DNA from: a virus
DNA length: 26,935 nt
Strand: one strand, 5' to 3'
IMG/VR virus record: IMGVR_UViG_3300030101_002272
Coordinates: 1-26,935 of that record
The notes beneath the pieces are model-generated. The model was not told the DNA's origin, ran no database searches, and saw only the letters and a program-made list of their open reading frames with translations. Position 1 is the first letter of the stretch. Every line of letters begins with the position of its first letter. Shown here piece after piece: positions 6,083 through 13,578 of this stretch. Position numbers and translations under genes: made by a program.

Positions 6083-6802
6083 TTAAGGTACATCTGTACT
6101 AAAAGTTGTTCCATTTATTAATGTTCCTGTATTTCCTTGTCCTGATTGATCTGCTAATTTTATGCCTGTTCCATCTTCCATTCTCCAGTAACCAATTAAC
6201 CCACTTTCTCCTGACAAATCAGTAGGTGTACCGCTATTATAAATATTTGCTATATCTGCGTCCGTTTTAGATTGGTTAAATACTGCAAACTCATCAATAT
6301 TGCCTTTCCAGAAATCACTGCCAGACAAAGCATTGTGACCTATGTGAAAAACAGATGGTGTGCCTACAAAAGTTCCAAAATTTATTGCTGTTGACAAAAA
6401 TTGTACGCCATCAATGTATGCTTTTAATGTGTTAGCTGAAACTTTCCAAGACAATGCTATATGATGGAAATTACCATCTGCCTCTATACTAGTTGCGCCT
6501 TGTACCTGTGTGTTTACGCCACCACCTTTATACATAAATTTAATTTGATTTGATGAATGTAAATATATTATAGTGATTTGGTTATTAGCATTTGCATAAC
6601 ATTTAAAAATAGGTGCATTAATACTTGTAGTATCTAATTTTACCCAAGCTGAAAAACAACCTTTCGATATATCTACTGCTGATGCTGCATTACTAATATC
6701 CGCATAATCATCTACACCATCAAAACTCAAAGAGAATTTATTAGTAAATGTTACAGGGTTATTACCTGCCCCAATACTTTGTCCTAGTCTCAATGCTAAC
6801 AT
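6083..6802 (-). CDS. LamG/concanavalin-like domain virion protein
   Basis: A 239-residue protein that is almost entirely one LamG-like (Laminin_G_3) beta-sandwich. Typical strand signatures are FSLSFDGVDDYADI at about 23-36, GCFSAWVKLDT at about 48-58, HHIALSWK with KAYIDGVQ in the middle, then GNIDEFAVFN near 166-175 and GLIGYWRMEDGTG near 201-213. This fold binds carbohydrates or proteins. In a phage head region it could be a capsid decoration protein binding host or mucus glycans, or part of an adhesion device. A short N-terminal piece (LALRLGQSIGAGNN) may anchor it. It overlaps the preceding stop by one base. No catalytic residues of a lyase are evident. Confidence 0.82.
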   Translation of the reverse strand: MLALRLGQSIGAGNNPVTFTNKFSLSFDGVDDYADISNAASAVDISKGCFSAWVKLDTTSINAPIFKCYANANNQITIIYLHSSNQIKFMYKGGGVNTQVQGATSIEADGNFHHIALSWKVSANTLKAYIDGVQFLSTAINFGTFVGTPSVFHIGHNALSGSDFWKGNIDEFAVFNQSKTDADIANIYNSGTPTDLSGESGLIGYWRMEDGTGIKLADQSGQGNTGTLINGTTFSTDVP

Positions 6803-7074
6803 TATGGTATGTCGTCTCTATAACCTATCCCAATACCACTTGTGAGTTGTATTTGGGTTATATTCATGAAAAGGGTAGTCCCTGCTGGTAAAGTTGTCTG
6901 CAATGCCGCCTCACCTGTTGCATCTGCAACTGTTATTGATGCGACAACACTTTCAACAGGAAAATGAACACAATAAAAATTTTTACTTGTTTGTGATGCT
7001 GTTGTAAATATTTCTGTATTTCCGTTTTTACCTAATTGTTCAGTTAATAATTGTTGTACGTTTTCAATTGCCAT
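6802..7074 (-). CDS. Small probable virion protein, 90 aa
   Basis: A 90-residue, beta-rich protein that starts MAIENVQQLLTEQLGKNGNT and contains SVVASITVADATGEAALQTT and a Gly-rich end (GIGIGYRDDIP). The alternating hydrophobic/small residues, absence of charge clusters and location between two structural genes suggest a virion component such as a decoration or spike base protein. No family is recognised. The start follows an A-rich leader, and the stop overlaps the LamG start by one base (TAATG), so the two are probably made together. Confidence 0.72.
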   Translation of the reverse strand: MAIENVQQLLTEQLGKNGNTEIFTTASQTSKNFYCVHFPVESVVASITVADATGEAALQTTLPAGTTLFMNITQIQLTSGIGIGYRDDIP

Positions 7075-7085
7075 TTTTTATTTTT

Positions 7086-7565
7086 TTATTGTCCGTAATA
7101 TATATAATTGTTACCACTTGTTTGCGTATGTTGATTATATGTAATTTGTTGTGTTGTGCTTTTGTCACTTACATACATTTTGCCTTTTGTTACTAATCCT
7201 TGCACAACTCCGTGTGTTGCACCTACTGGTAAAACATCATTTTCGTTAACAGGTGCATTACCTGCACTGATTGCAACTGCTCCTGTCCAACTAACTTCAT
7301 AAACTTCATATTTGTAATAACCTGATGGTATGAAATTAACTTTACCCTCATAAACATCAGGTGTTGCATTATACGTAAAACTTAATTGTGTGTATCTATC
7401 AAAAACTAAATGCACATTACTATATGCATATTGCACTGATTTGTTCATGTCATTAGTAAATTTAACTAAATATCTGATTTTACTTGATGCAACACTTGTA
7501 TCTATTCTGTTATCTTCTGTTTGTATAAAAGTTGTTAGATCTGTTTCTGTTATTGCTTGTATCAT
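7086..7565 (-). CDS. Virion structural protein of unknown role, 159 aa
   Basis: A beta-rich protein of 159 residues. It begins with a short helix and TFIQTEDNRIDTSVASSKIRY and continues with several Tyr-rich strands (LVFDRYTQLSFTYN, YYKYEVYEVSWTG). The C-terminal part (KGKMYVSDKSTT, then a Gln/Thr/Tyr-rich tail) looks flexible. The pattern is known to me from structural regions of marine flavophages, without an assigned function. It is the first gene after the hairpin/U-tract terminator at 7601-7629 and may be expressed less than the genes before it. Confidence 0.75.
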   Translation of the reverse strand: MIQAITETDLTTFIQTEDNRIDTSVASSKIRYLVKFTNDMNKSVQYAYSNVHLVFDRYTQLSFTYNATPDVYEGKVNFIPSGYYKYEVYEVSWTGAVAISAGNAPVNENDVLPVGATHGVVQGLVTKGKMYVSDKSTTQQITYNQHTQTSGNNYIYYGQ

Positions 7566-7600
7566 ACTATATAATAGAAAAAGTGCAAATTTATTTGGTT

Positions 7601-7629
7601 AAATAGAAAAAGAGGGCGTGAACCCTCTT
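7601..7629 (-). terminator. Rho-independent terminator after the tube-like gene
   Basis: Read on the minus strand, AAGAGGG at 7629-7623, a six-base loop (TTCACG) and CCCTCTT at 7616-7610 form a perfect 7-bp stem, followed by TTTCTATTT. With the stem's last two T's this gives a run of five T's. It starts 31 bases after the stop of the gene at 7661. It is the clearest intrinsic terminator in the window. Confidence 0.78.
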
Positions 7630-7660
7630 AATCAAAAATATAATGAAACTACTAACTAAA

Positions 7661-8248
7661 TTACGTTGATACTACAAATGGTGTTCCTTTATTTGTAAAA
7701 CCACTATTATCAAATATACTTGTTGTATAATCTTCTAGGAACGCCATAGGTCTACTTTCCATTCCAGTGAAGGTTAAAGTGTATCCATTTCTATCTCCAA
7801 AGGCAGCTCCGCTATCCATGGTTCCTGTATTTAAATCCATTCCATTTTCAAAACCTAACGCTAGTATTGCATCATGACCTGATGCTAATTTTGCATTTAA
7901 TTCAACTAATATTCTAACTTTTGTTTGTCCTAATAGTTTAATCTGATTTTGATCCTCTTTTGTTAATTTGTTAAGCATAATATTTACAGTAGGTGTGTAA
8001 AATATTGTGCCATTTTCCGTAGAACCAGTCAATGTATCCGTTACAGATGCAACACCAGTAGGCATCACATATTTATAAATACTTTTACTGTTAAAATCAA
8101 TTGTATCAATTTCTTGTGGGTGTGTGCTATCATACGCAAAATCAGTACTTCCAAAATCAGAAAATACTGAAAAATAAACGTTCTTAACTCCACCTGCAAT
8201 CCTGTTACAGTCGAGCCCTCTACCTTTTGTTAATGCTGTACATGCCAT
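7661..8248 (-). CDS. Probable major tail (tube) protein
   Basis: A 195-residue protein beginning MACTALTKGRGLDCNRIAGG, a start I associate with major tail-tube-like proteins of Bacteroidota siphoviruses. It contains beta-strand segments (VKNVYFSVFSDFG, SIYKYVMPTG, TIFYTPTVNIMLNKL) and, near the end, NGYTLTFTGMESRPMAFLED. Alternation of strands with one helix fits the tube/HK97 gpV-like fold. It is flanked by a hairpin before it (8271-8297) and a strong terminator after it, the layout expected for a highly expressed structural gene. A head decoration protein is the main alternative because the neighbour is the capsid gene. Confidence 0.6.
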   Translation of the reverse strand: MACTALTKGRGLDCNRIAGGVKNVYFSVFSDFGSTDFAYDSTHPQEIDTIDFNSKSIYKYVMPTGVASVTDTLTGSTENGTIFYTPTVNIMLNKLTKEDQNQIKLLGQTKVRILVELNAKLASGHDAILALGFENGMDLNTGTMDSGAAFGDRNGYTLTFTGMESRPMAFLEDYTTSIFDNSGFTNKGTPFVVST

Positions 8249-8270
8249 TTTATTTATTTTTTAAGGTTAA

Positions 8271-8297
8271 AGGAGTAGGGGCATAGCCCCCACTTCT
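8271..8297 (-). terminator. Hairpin between capsid and tube-like genes
   Basis: On the minus strand GGGGC, loop TAT, GCCCC (8290-8278) is extended outward by G-U, U-A, G-C and A-U pairs and, past one mismatch, two more pairs. The T-tract after it is short (TTT, then AACC), so it may be a partial terminator or an RNA-stabilising 3' structure for the capsid message. It begins 12 bases after the capsid stop codon and ends 23 bases before the next ATG. Confidence 0.62.
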
Positions 8298-8308
8298 GTT
8301 TAATTTAT

Positions 8309-9229
8309 TTACGATTGTCTAACAATATCTGCACCAACTCCAGTTTGTACGCCGCCACTGTATCTAGCAACGCATCTAATGTTATCTGATCCATCAAGAT
8401 TAGCCATGTCTAGTAAAGTGATTCTTGTGGCATCACTTAATAGGTCTGTGCCATAAAATAAGTTAGATTTAGTTGCAGCAACTAATTGGTTGTCTACCAT
8501 TCCTGGGCAAACTGCAATCTTGTATCCTTCAAAAACTGGCTCATAATCACCATTCATGTTGTATGCATTTACATATCCTAATGTAGAAACCGCAGATATA
8601 TAGAATGCGTATGTTTTAGGGTTCATGTAAATATGTAAATCTTCTCTATTTAATATTGGTGATACATTAGCTGCTAAATCAGCTGTTAATGTTTGCAAAT
8701 TAGCTATAATGTTACCTGCTGTATATGCACCAGATGCAGAAGATTGTATTACTGTAGCGTCAACACCAGGTAATAAGAAACCTGTTGCTGTACCTAAAAA
8801 TCCTGCAAATTCTCCATTGTTAGCTGCAACACCACTCCATATTGATGTTTCAGTAGCATTTGCTATTACTTCACCCATGTATGAAATCACATAATCTTCA
8901 AAAGATGGTGGAGGTGGTGCACCTGCTCCTGCTCTCATGTCCATTGCCTCCCATGATTGTAACAATGTTTTTTTACATAAATCAATGTTAATCTGTAGGT
9001 TCTTTGGTTCCAAAACTTTTTCCGTTAATGCCAAAGTACCATGATCTGTAAAATCACATGATGCATCTCTCACAACATCTGAAGATGCTGCTTGTTGTTG
9101 TATATTGCTTTTAAATTTAATGTTTTCTATCATTGTTAAAAAATCCAATGATGTAGCTTGTTTTAGGGCTGCCGATATATAAAATCCTGCCGCCTTTCCA
9201 GAGTAATTACTCGTTACGTTAAATGCCAT
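8309..9229 (-). CDS. Major capsid protein (HK97 fold)
   Basis: A 306-residue protein with the pattern of Bacteroidota-phage major capsid proteins: an N-terminal helical start, DVVRDASCDFTDHGTLALTE near residues 51-70, LCKKTLLQSWEAMD, a Gly/Ala/Pro linker (AGAGAPPPP), SFEDYVISYMGEVIANATE with SIWSG (E-loop/spine helix region), and a C-terminal A-domain with AFYISAVSTLGYVNAY, VFEGYKIAVCPGM and NLFYGTDLLSD. It follows the scaffold and protease genes, the standard order. There is no long cleavable delta domain at its own N-terminus, which fits the separate scaffold gene. The A-rich leader before the ATG is very long, as expected for strong translation in this group. Confidence 0.88.
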   Translation of the reverse strand: MAFNVTSNYSGKAAGFYISAALKQATSLDFLTMIENIKFKSNIQQQAASSDVVRDASCDFTDHGTLALTEKVLEPKNLQINIDLCKKTLLQSWEAMDMRAGAGAPPPPSFEDYVISYMGEVIANATETSIWSGVAANNGEFAGFLGTATGFLLPGVDATVIQSSASGAYTAGNIIANLQTLTADLAANVSPILNREDLHIYMNPKTYAFYISAVSTLGYVNAYNMNGDYEPVFEGYKIAVCPGMVDNQLVAATKSNLFYGTDLLSDATRITLLDMANLDGSDNIRCVARYSGGVQTGVGADIVRQS

Positions 9230-9248
9230 TTTTTTTTGTTTTTTATTA

Positions 9249-10070
9249 TTATTTATTTAAATTATATAAAAATTTATCTCGACTAGATAATTTTCTGTAT
9301 TCTTTGCTTGATAATCTGTATCTATCACTAGAAAATCTATTTGTATTAATAGGATTATCTGCAGGTGTACTGTTTAATTTTTCTTTTAATTCTTTGTTTT
9401 CTTTTTCAAGTTTAGAAAGTTTACTGTATTTTCTTTTTTTCTTCATATCTTCATCATCTTTTTTCTTTTTTCTCATATCAGTACCTTCTGCCTCTTCTGC
9501 AACCTCTTCTGCTTTTTCTTGCATAACTTCGACTGCAACTTCTGCCGCTTTTGCAGCTAATTCTGGTGTTACCTCTTCTGGTGTTGCATCATCAATAGCC
9601 GCAGCTATTTCATCAACAGCTTTTTCTACTTCCTCAACAACTTCTGTAACAACTTCTTCTGTAGCCTCTTCATCTGCCATTTCAACTGATTCACTGTCAT
9701 CACCCATTTTAGCTTTAATGTCTGCAATTGCATCTTCTAAATTTTTAACCCTTTCTTCCATATCTTCTAAATTTACAGTTTCTGATAGTTGTTCCTCTTC
9801 TGTAACAACCTCTTCTGTTTCAGTTTCCATAACTTCTGCAACAACACCTTCAGATTCTACCCTAAAAGTAACTCCTGTTTCTAGTTTATATGTTCCAATT
9901 GGTAATGGTATTGTAGTGCCATCTTCCGTTAATACGCTAATATCAACACCTGCCTGTAATTCATCAGCTGTAGAAACAAAAATTGTACCATCTTCACCTT
10001 TAGCTTGAAAAGATAGTTTGATGTCTTTGCTTAAACCTAATGCTTTTATTATTTGTTCTTTAATGTCCAT
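9249..10070 (-). CDS. Capsid scaffolding protein
   Basis: A 273-residue protein in three parts. Residues 1-80 are beta-rich (DIKLSFQAKGEDGT, ELQAGVDISVLTEDG, IPLPIGTYKLETGVTFRVE), a small N-terminal domain often seen in scaffold/core proteins of this phage type. Residues about 80-200 are extremely acidic and helical (runs of Glu with Val, e.g. EEATEEVVTEVVEEVEKAVDE), a typical scaffold coiled coil. Residues 199-273 switch to a strongly basic stretch (MRKKKKDDEDMKKKRKY) followed by a Ser/Arg-rich tail that may bind the capsid shell. It lies between protease and major capsid genes, the usual position, and should be degraded by the protease during maturation. Confidence 0.82.
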   Translation of the reverse strand: MDIKEQIIKALGLSKDIKLSFQAKGEDGTIFVSTADELQAGVDISVLTEDGTTIPLPIGTYKLETGVTFRVESEGVVAEVMETETEEVVTEEEQLSETVNLEDMEERVKNLEDAIADIKAKMGDDSESVEMADEEATEEVVTEVVEEVEKAVDEIAAAIDDATPEEVTPELAAKAAEVAVEVMQEKAEEVAEEAEGTDMRKKKKDDEDMKKKRKYSKLSKLEKENKELKEKLNSTPADNPINTNRFSSDRYRLSSKEYRKLSSRDKFLYNLNK

Positions 10071-10095
10071 AGTTCTTTTTTTTTATTAAATAGAT

Positions 10096-10818
10096 TTATT
10101 TTGATTTTGTTTGATTTTGTATTATTTCGTTAAGTGCTTTAAGTATTTCTTCATCTGTTGGTTTGCGTTGTTGCATAGCTTCAAATTTATCTGCAAAATA
10201 ACCTTCTATACTTAAACCACGCAATTCGCCACTTTTTATTCTTGACCACAAATCATCATTAGTTATTTTCATTTTTACAAACCATGTTCCATTAGGTAAA
10301 TCATAACCATAAAGTTTAGATTTGTCACTGTCACCCTCTTTTATCCAACTTTCTACTGTTAATACACCACCAACTCTATCTTGATGCTCGTATGTAGCTT
10401 TATGATGATTGTTGTGTTTTAAATATAACTCACTAGCTTTACGCACTGTTTCTGGACTAAAATAAACATAGTATTCAGAATCCGTGTTGGGATCGTATCT
10501 AAAAATTTGTTTGTTAGGAATTAATGCAGGGCTTACTAACATACGTTTTTCTTCATCTACTTTTGCAAATGTTAAATTGTTTTTTTCTTTGCCAAAATAC
10601 ACAAAGTCCTGTTCTATTGCAGGGCTATTAACTAAACTAATGGCATCTATTGCCAACTCTTCATTATCATTTTCTATAATCAACTCTACTATACGTGTAT
10701 TTTTTAAGTTTGCATAGTAATCTTTATTAGCGTTTTCACATTCTGCTTTAGTCTTGTATTGACATTTGCCTGTGTCACCAAATTTATAGTTTCCGTTTTC
10801 GCATTTTTTACATGGCAT
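10096..10818 (-). CDS. Prohead protease, XkdF/S78_2-like
   Basis: A 240-residue protein. The protease domain spans about 40-210: RMLVSPALIPNKQIFRYDP, then YYVYFSPETVRKA, TYEHQDRVGG (His145), VESWIKEGD, and GELRGLSIEGYF with the probable nucleophile Ser203. This matches the XkdF-like putative serine protease family (Peptidase_S78_2), which matures phage heads. Residues 1-31 form an extra module, MPCKKCENGNYKFGDTGKCQ plus a further Cys in KAECENAN, with four cysteines that could bind zinc or form disulfides; such pieces recur on virion proteins. The gene precedes scaffold and capsid as expected. The catalytic assignment is by motif and was not tested. Confidence 0.83.
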   Translation of the reverse strand: MPCKKCENGNYKFGDTGKCQYKTKAECENANKDYYANLKNTRIVELIIENDNEELAIDAISLVNSPAIEQDFVYFGKEKNNLTFAKVDEEKRMLVSPALIPNKQIFRYDPNTDSEYYVYFSPETVRKASELYLKHNNHHKATYEHQDRVGGVLTVESWIKEGDSDKSKLYGYDLPNGTWFVKMKITNDDLWSRIKSGELRGLSIEGYFADKFEAMQQRKPTDEEILKALNEIIQNQTKSK

Positions 10819-10854
10819 AATATATAATAGATTTAATTAATATTTATTTGATTT

Positions 10855-12708
10855 TTATATTGTTGATCTTCTCCTAATGTTCGCAAGTTGGTTTTGGCTA
10901 TTAGTCATCTCATCGGTTATTACAAACGCTTTTGTAGGTTCTGGTGTCATACCTTGCCCTAACTCAAAATTACCAGACATCATTTGTGGTGCAGGTGTTG
11001 TTTCCATACTAGGTGCAGAACCACCTGTGCCGCCACCATCTGCTCCTGTATCAGTATCAAAAATTGCTTGTACACTTTTAAAACCTGCTGCAATAACACT
11101 AGCTGCCATTATATAACTTAATGGCGTACCCTTACCTTCTCTTAATGCACCTGCTGCGGCTGCATAAGTATCTATAATTGCTGCACCAACCGCCATAGCT
11201 TTGTTATCTTCTGCAAACTCACTAGCACCTTTCAATAATTTGCTACTAGCACTTAATGATGTAGCAACAAGTTCTTGATTAGCTAGTTTATCATTTTTTA
11301 TACGTTCATCTGTTAATTCTTTTACTTGCCTGTTATACTTTATATCTATTTGTTCTTTTAATTTTATATAATCTTTATGATCTTCTAAATCTTTTAATTG
11401 TCTTGTCCTTTCACGTGTTAATGCATCAATTGCTCTTTTTGTTTCATCTTTTTCTAATGCATTTTCATTTTCATCAATCATTGCACGTAATGTTTCTAAT
11501 CTTGTTTTTTCTTCTTCTTCTGCTTCATCATCAAATTTCTTTTTTATTGCTTTTAGCTCACGTTGCAATTGATCTTCTAGTTGTTTTAGCATTTCCGCTT
11601 TTACTTTAGGACCTGCTTTGCTTTTTTCTAGTTCTTTTTTTTGTGCTTCAAATTGTATTTCAGCTTTTTTGTTTTCACGTTCCCTATCATCATCTATTGA
11701 AGCTAATGTTGCTTCATCTTCTAATTTACGTATTTGTGCTAAAAAATTAACATTAGCATTGAATCTATCACGCCTTGCCTTTTCTTGCCTAGCAACCCTT
11801 TTACGTTCATTTTCCTTTTCTTTCTCTTGTCGCTTTCTTTCATTGTCTGCATCACGCATTGCTACATCTGCTTGGAAATCACGTTTTAATTTTATGACTT
11901 CTTTGTTAATGTCTTTTAGGTTTGCTGTTGCTTTGTCTCTTTCTTCTACTAGACCTCTAATCTGTGCTTTTTGATTTTCAATAATTGCACTTTCTTCATC
12001 ATTATTTTTTCTTAATTGTTCTAATGTTTCTTTTGCTTTTTTTATTTCATCTTTTGCCTCTGTTTGTAGTGCTTTTTGTTTTACCCTAGCTGTTTCCTGT
12101 ATTGCAATAGCCTCATCATAATATTGCTTTATAGTCATGCCCTTTATTTTCTGCATTCGCAATTCATGAGCTTCACGTTCAGTGTCTTTGTCTATTTCTT
12201 TACTTTTTGCACCTAAATTAGCTAAAACAGCTTTGTTGTTTTCTTTTAACGCCTCTGTTTCCTCTTTTGTAGCTGCGGCACTATTTTTAAAAAATTTAAC
12301 AATAGCTGAACCTAAACCAACTAATGCTGTAACACCTGCTATAATTAAACCAATAGGGTTTGCAGCCATTATAATATTTAATGCTTTTTGACCAGCTGCT
12401 AAAACTTTTGTTGCACCAGTCCATTTTCCTATTACTGATGCAATACCTACTATTGCTTTACGTTGTGCTAATAATGACTGTACACCTTGATTAAGTGACA
12501 TTGCAGCCTGTACCTGTAATATTGCTTTGTTTACTTTGTCGCTTTCTGTACCTAGTAGCTTCATTGCACCTTGCACTGTTGCAATTGCACCTGTTGCAAT
12601 ACCAAAACCTTGTGCTAACCCATTAACACTTGTTTCAGCTTGTTGTAATGATTGTTCTAACTGCCCTACATCTGCTTTTATTTCTGCATCTACTATTATA
12701 TCTGCCAT
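10855..12708 (-). CDS. Tail tape measure protein
   Basis: A 617-residue protein with the organisation of tape measures. It has an N-terminal helical part starting MADIIVDAEIKADVGQLEQSL, a hydrophobic region at about 109-140 (IIMAANPIGLIIAGVTALVG), and a very long charged coiled coil rich in Lys, Glu and Arg at about 145-475. A second Ala-rich hydrophobic region follows (MAVGAAIIDTYAAAAGALRE, then IMAASVIAAGFKSVQAIF), then a Gly/Pro-rich tail. Tape measures set tail length and pass through the host envelope. At the family's rule of roughly 1.5 angstrom per residue, the tail would be on the order of 90 nm. The gene lies between the fibre gene and the protease, so the tail module borders the head module here. 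Confidence 0.9.
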   Translation of the reverse strand: MADIIVDAEIKADVGQLEQSLQQAETSVNGLAQGFGIATGAIATVQGAMKLLGTESDKVNKAILQVQAAMSLNQGVQSLLAQRKAIVGIASVIGKWTGATKVLAAGQKALNIIMAANPIGLIIAGVTALVGLGSAIVKFFKNSAAATKEETEALKENNKAVLANLGAKSKEIDKDTEREAHELRMQKIKGMTIKQYYDEAIAIQETARVKQKALQTEAKDEIKKAKETLEQLRKNNDEESAIIENQKAQIRGLVEERDKATANLKDINKEVIKLKRDFQADVAMRDADNERKRQEKEKENERKRVARQEKARRDRFNANVNFLAQIRKLEDEATLASIDDDRERENKKAEIQFEAQKKELEKSKAGPKVKAEMLKQLEDQLQRELKAIKKKFDDEAEEEEKTRLETLRAMIDENENALEKDETKRAIDALTRERTRQLKDLEDHKDYIKLKEQIDIKYNRQVKELTDERIKNDKLANQELVATSLSASSKLLKGASEFAEDNKAMAVGAAIIDTYAAAAGALREGKGTPLSYIMAASVIAAGFKSVQAIFDTDTGADGGGTGGSAPSMETTPAPQMMSGNFELGQGMTPEPTKAFVITDEMTNSQNQLANIRRRSTI

Positions 12709-12720
12709 AATTTATTTTTT

Positions 12721-13578
12721 TTAAGGAATACTTACCCCAGTGAATAATTGAACAAAACGTATATGGCTAACCCACTCTATTGTCATATTTGCCTTGCCTG
12801 TTACTGTTTGCCTAAAATTTACACCATCAACTGCATTGATTGGCGACCAACCACTTGTGCCTAAACCATTACTAGCTGGGCTAGTACGACTTCTGCTTAT
12901 AGTTCCAACACCACTACTATCAACTAAAACAACGCCACGTTCTACAAACGCTTTAAAATCACCAACAGCACCAGTACCGCTTGAACCACCAACACGTATA
13001 GCCATTGTTTCTGATTGAAAATAATAACCCCTGTTAACTTCTAATATTACGTTTTCATACAAACCATTGTTAGGTAAACTATCTTTTAGAACATTGTCTG
13101 TAGTTTGACAACCATAAATAACGTTAAATACTTGCCTAACACCTGCTTTATCTTTTAAATTATTACCACCCATAAACATTGCACCAGTATGTAATGCGTT
13201 TGCACCAATACCAAATGTTGCTGTATTTTGCACTTTGTTATCTACGTTATGGTTTATACCAACAACAATATTGTTTCTACTGCCTGTATTAAGTATGTTT
13301 TTTTCACCCATAACATAGGTATTATTAGCACCTTGTACTATTGTGTTATCATCACCTTGTACGTTGTTATTTGCAAATTTATTTTTTATGTTTATATCTC
13401 TAGTATATGTAAATGCTTTGCACACTCTAGAAACGTTGTCATAAGTATAACCATAACGTTCACATTGTATCTGGTTAGGTGTTATTTCATTTACACCATC
13501 TGTAAATGTTACAATGCCATTTGCATTAATTTTGCTGGGTTTTATTTCAAAACCTTTTATATAAGATATATTTGTCAT
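12721..13578 (-). CDS. Tail fibre with YadA-like beta-roll repeats
   Basis: A 285-residue protein. Residues 1-60 form a head-binding part with a Cys pair (QIQCERYGYTYDNVSRVCKA). Residues about 62-130 show short repeats of Asn/Gly with hydrophobic residues (NNVQGDDNTIVQGANNTYVMGEKN, read across, continuing TGSRNNIVVG), as in the left-handed beta-roll heads of trimeric autotransporter adhesins such as YadA. The C-terminal half (GYYFQSETMAIRVGG, WSPINAVDGVNFRQTVTG, FVQLFTGVSIP) is a beta-rich tip. This suggests a trimeric receptor-binding fibre. It overlaps the stop of the tail-hub gene by four bases, consistent with a shared adhesion device. The receptor cannot be predicted. Confidence 0.72.
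   Translation of the reverse strand: MTNISYIKGFEIKPSKINANGIVTFTDGVNEITPNQIQCERYGYTYDNVSRVCKAFTYTRDINIKNKFANNNVQGDDNTIVQGANNTYVMGEKNILNTGSRNNIVVGINHNVDNKVQNTATFGIGANALHTGAMFMGGNNLKDKAGVRQVFNVIYGCQTTDNVLKDSLPNNGLYENVILEVNRGYYFQSETMAIRVGGSSGTGAVGDFKAFVERGVVLVDSSGVGTISRSRTSPASNGLGTSGWSPINAVDGVNFRQTVTGKANMTIEWVSHIRFVQLFTGVSIP

Noticed and set aside
7586-7593. TAAATTTG -7-like element upstream of the 159-residue gene
   Set aside because: No TTG is found at the expected -33 distance; that position falls in the terminator stem. A real but factor-dependent promoter cannot be excluded.
9223-10008. Plus-strand open frame of 261 codons, Ser/Thr/Phe-rich
   Set aside because: It is the antisense image of the acidic scaffold gene, whose GAA/GAG-rich codons give long antisense frames. 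The protein is low complexity and all neighbours are on the minus strand.
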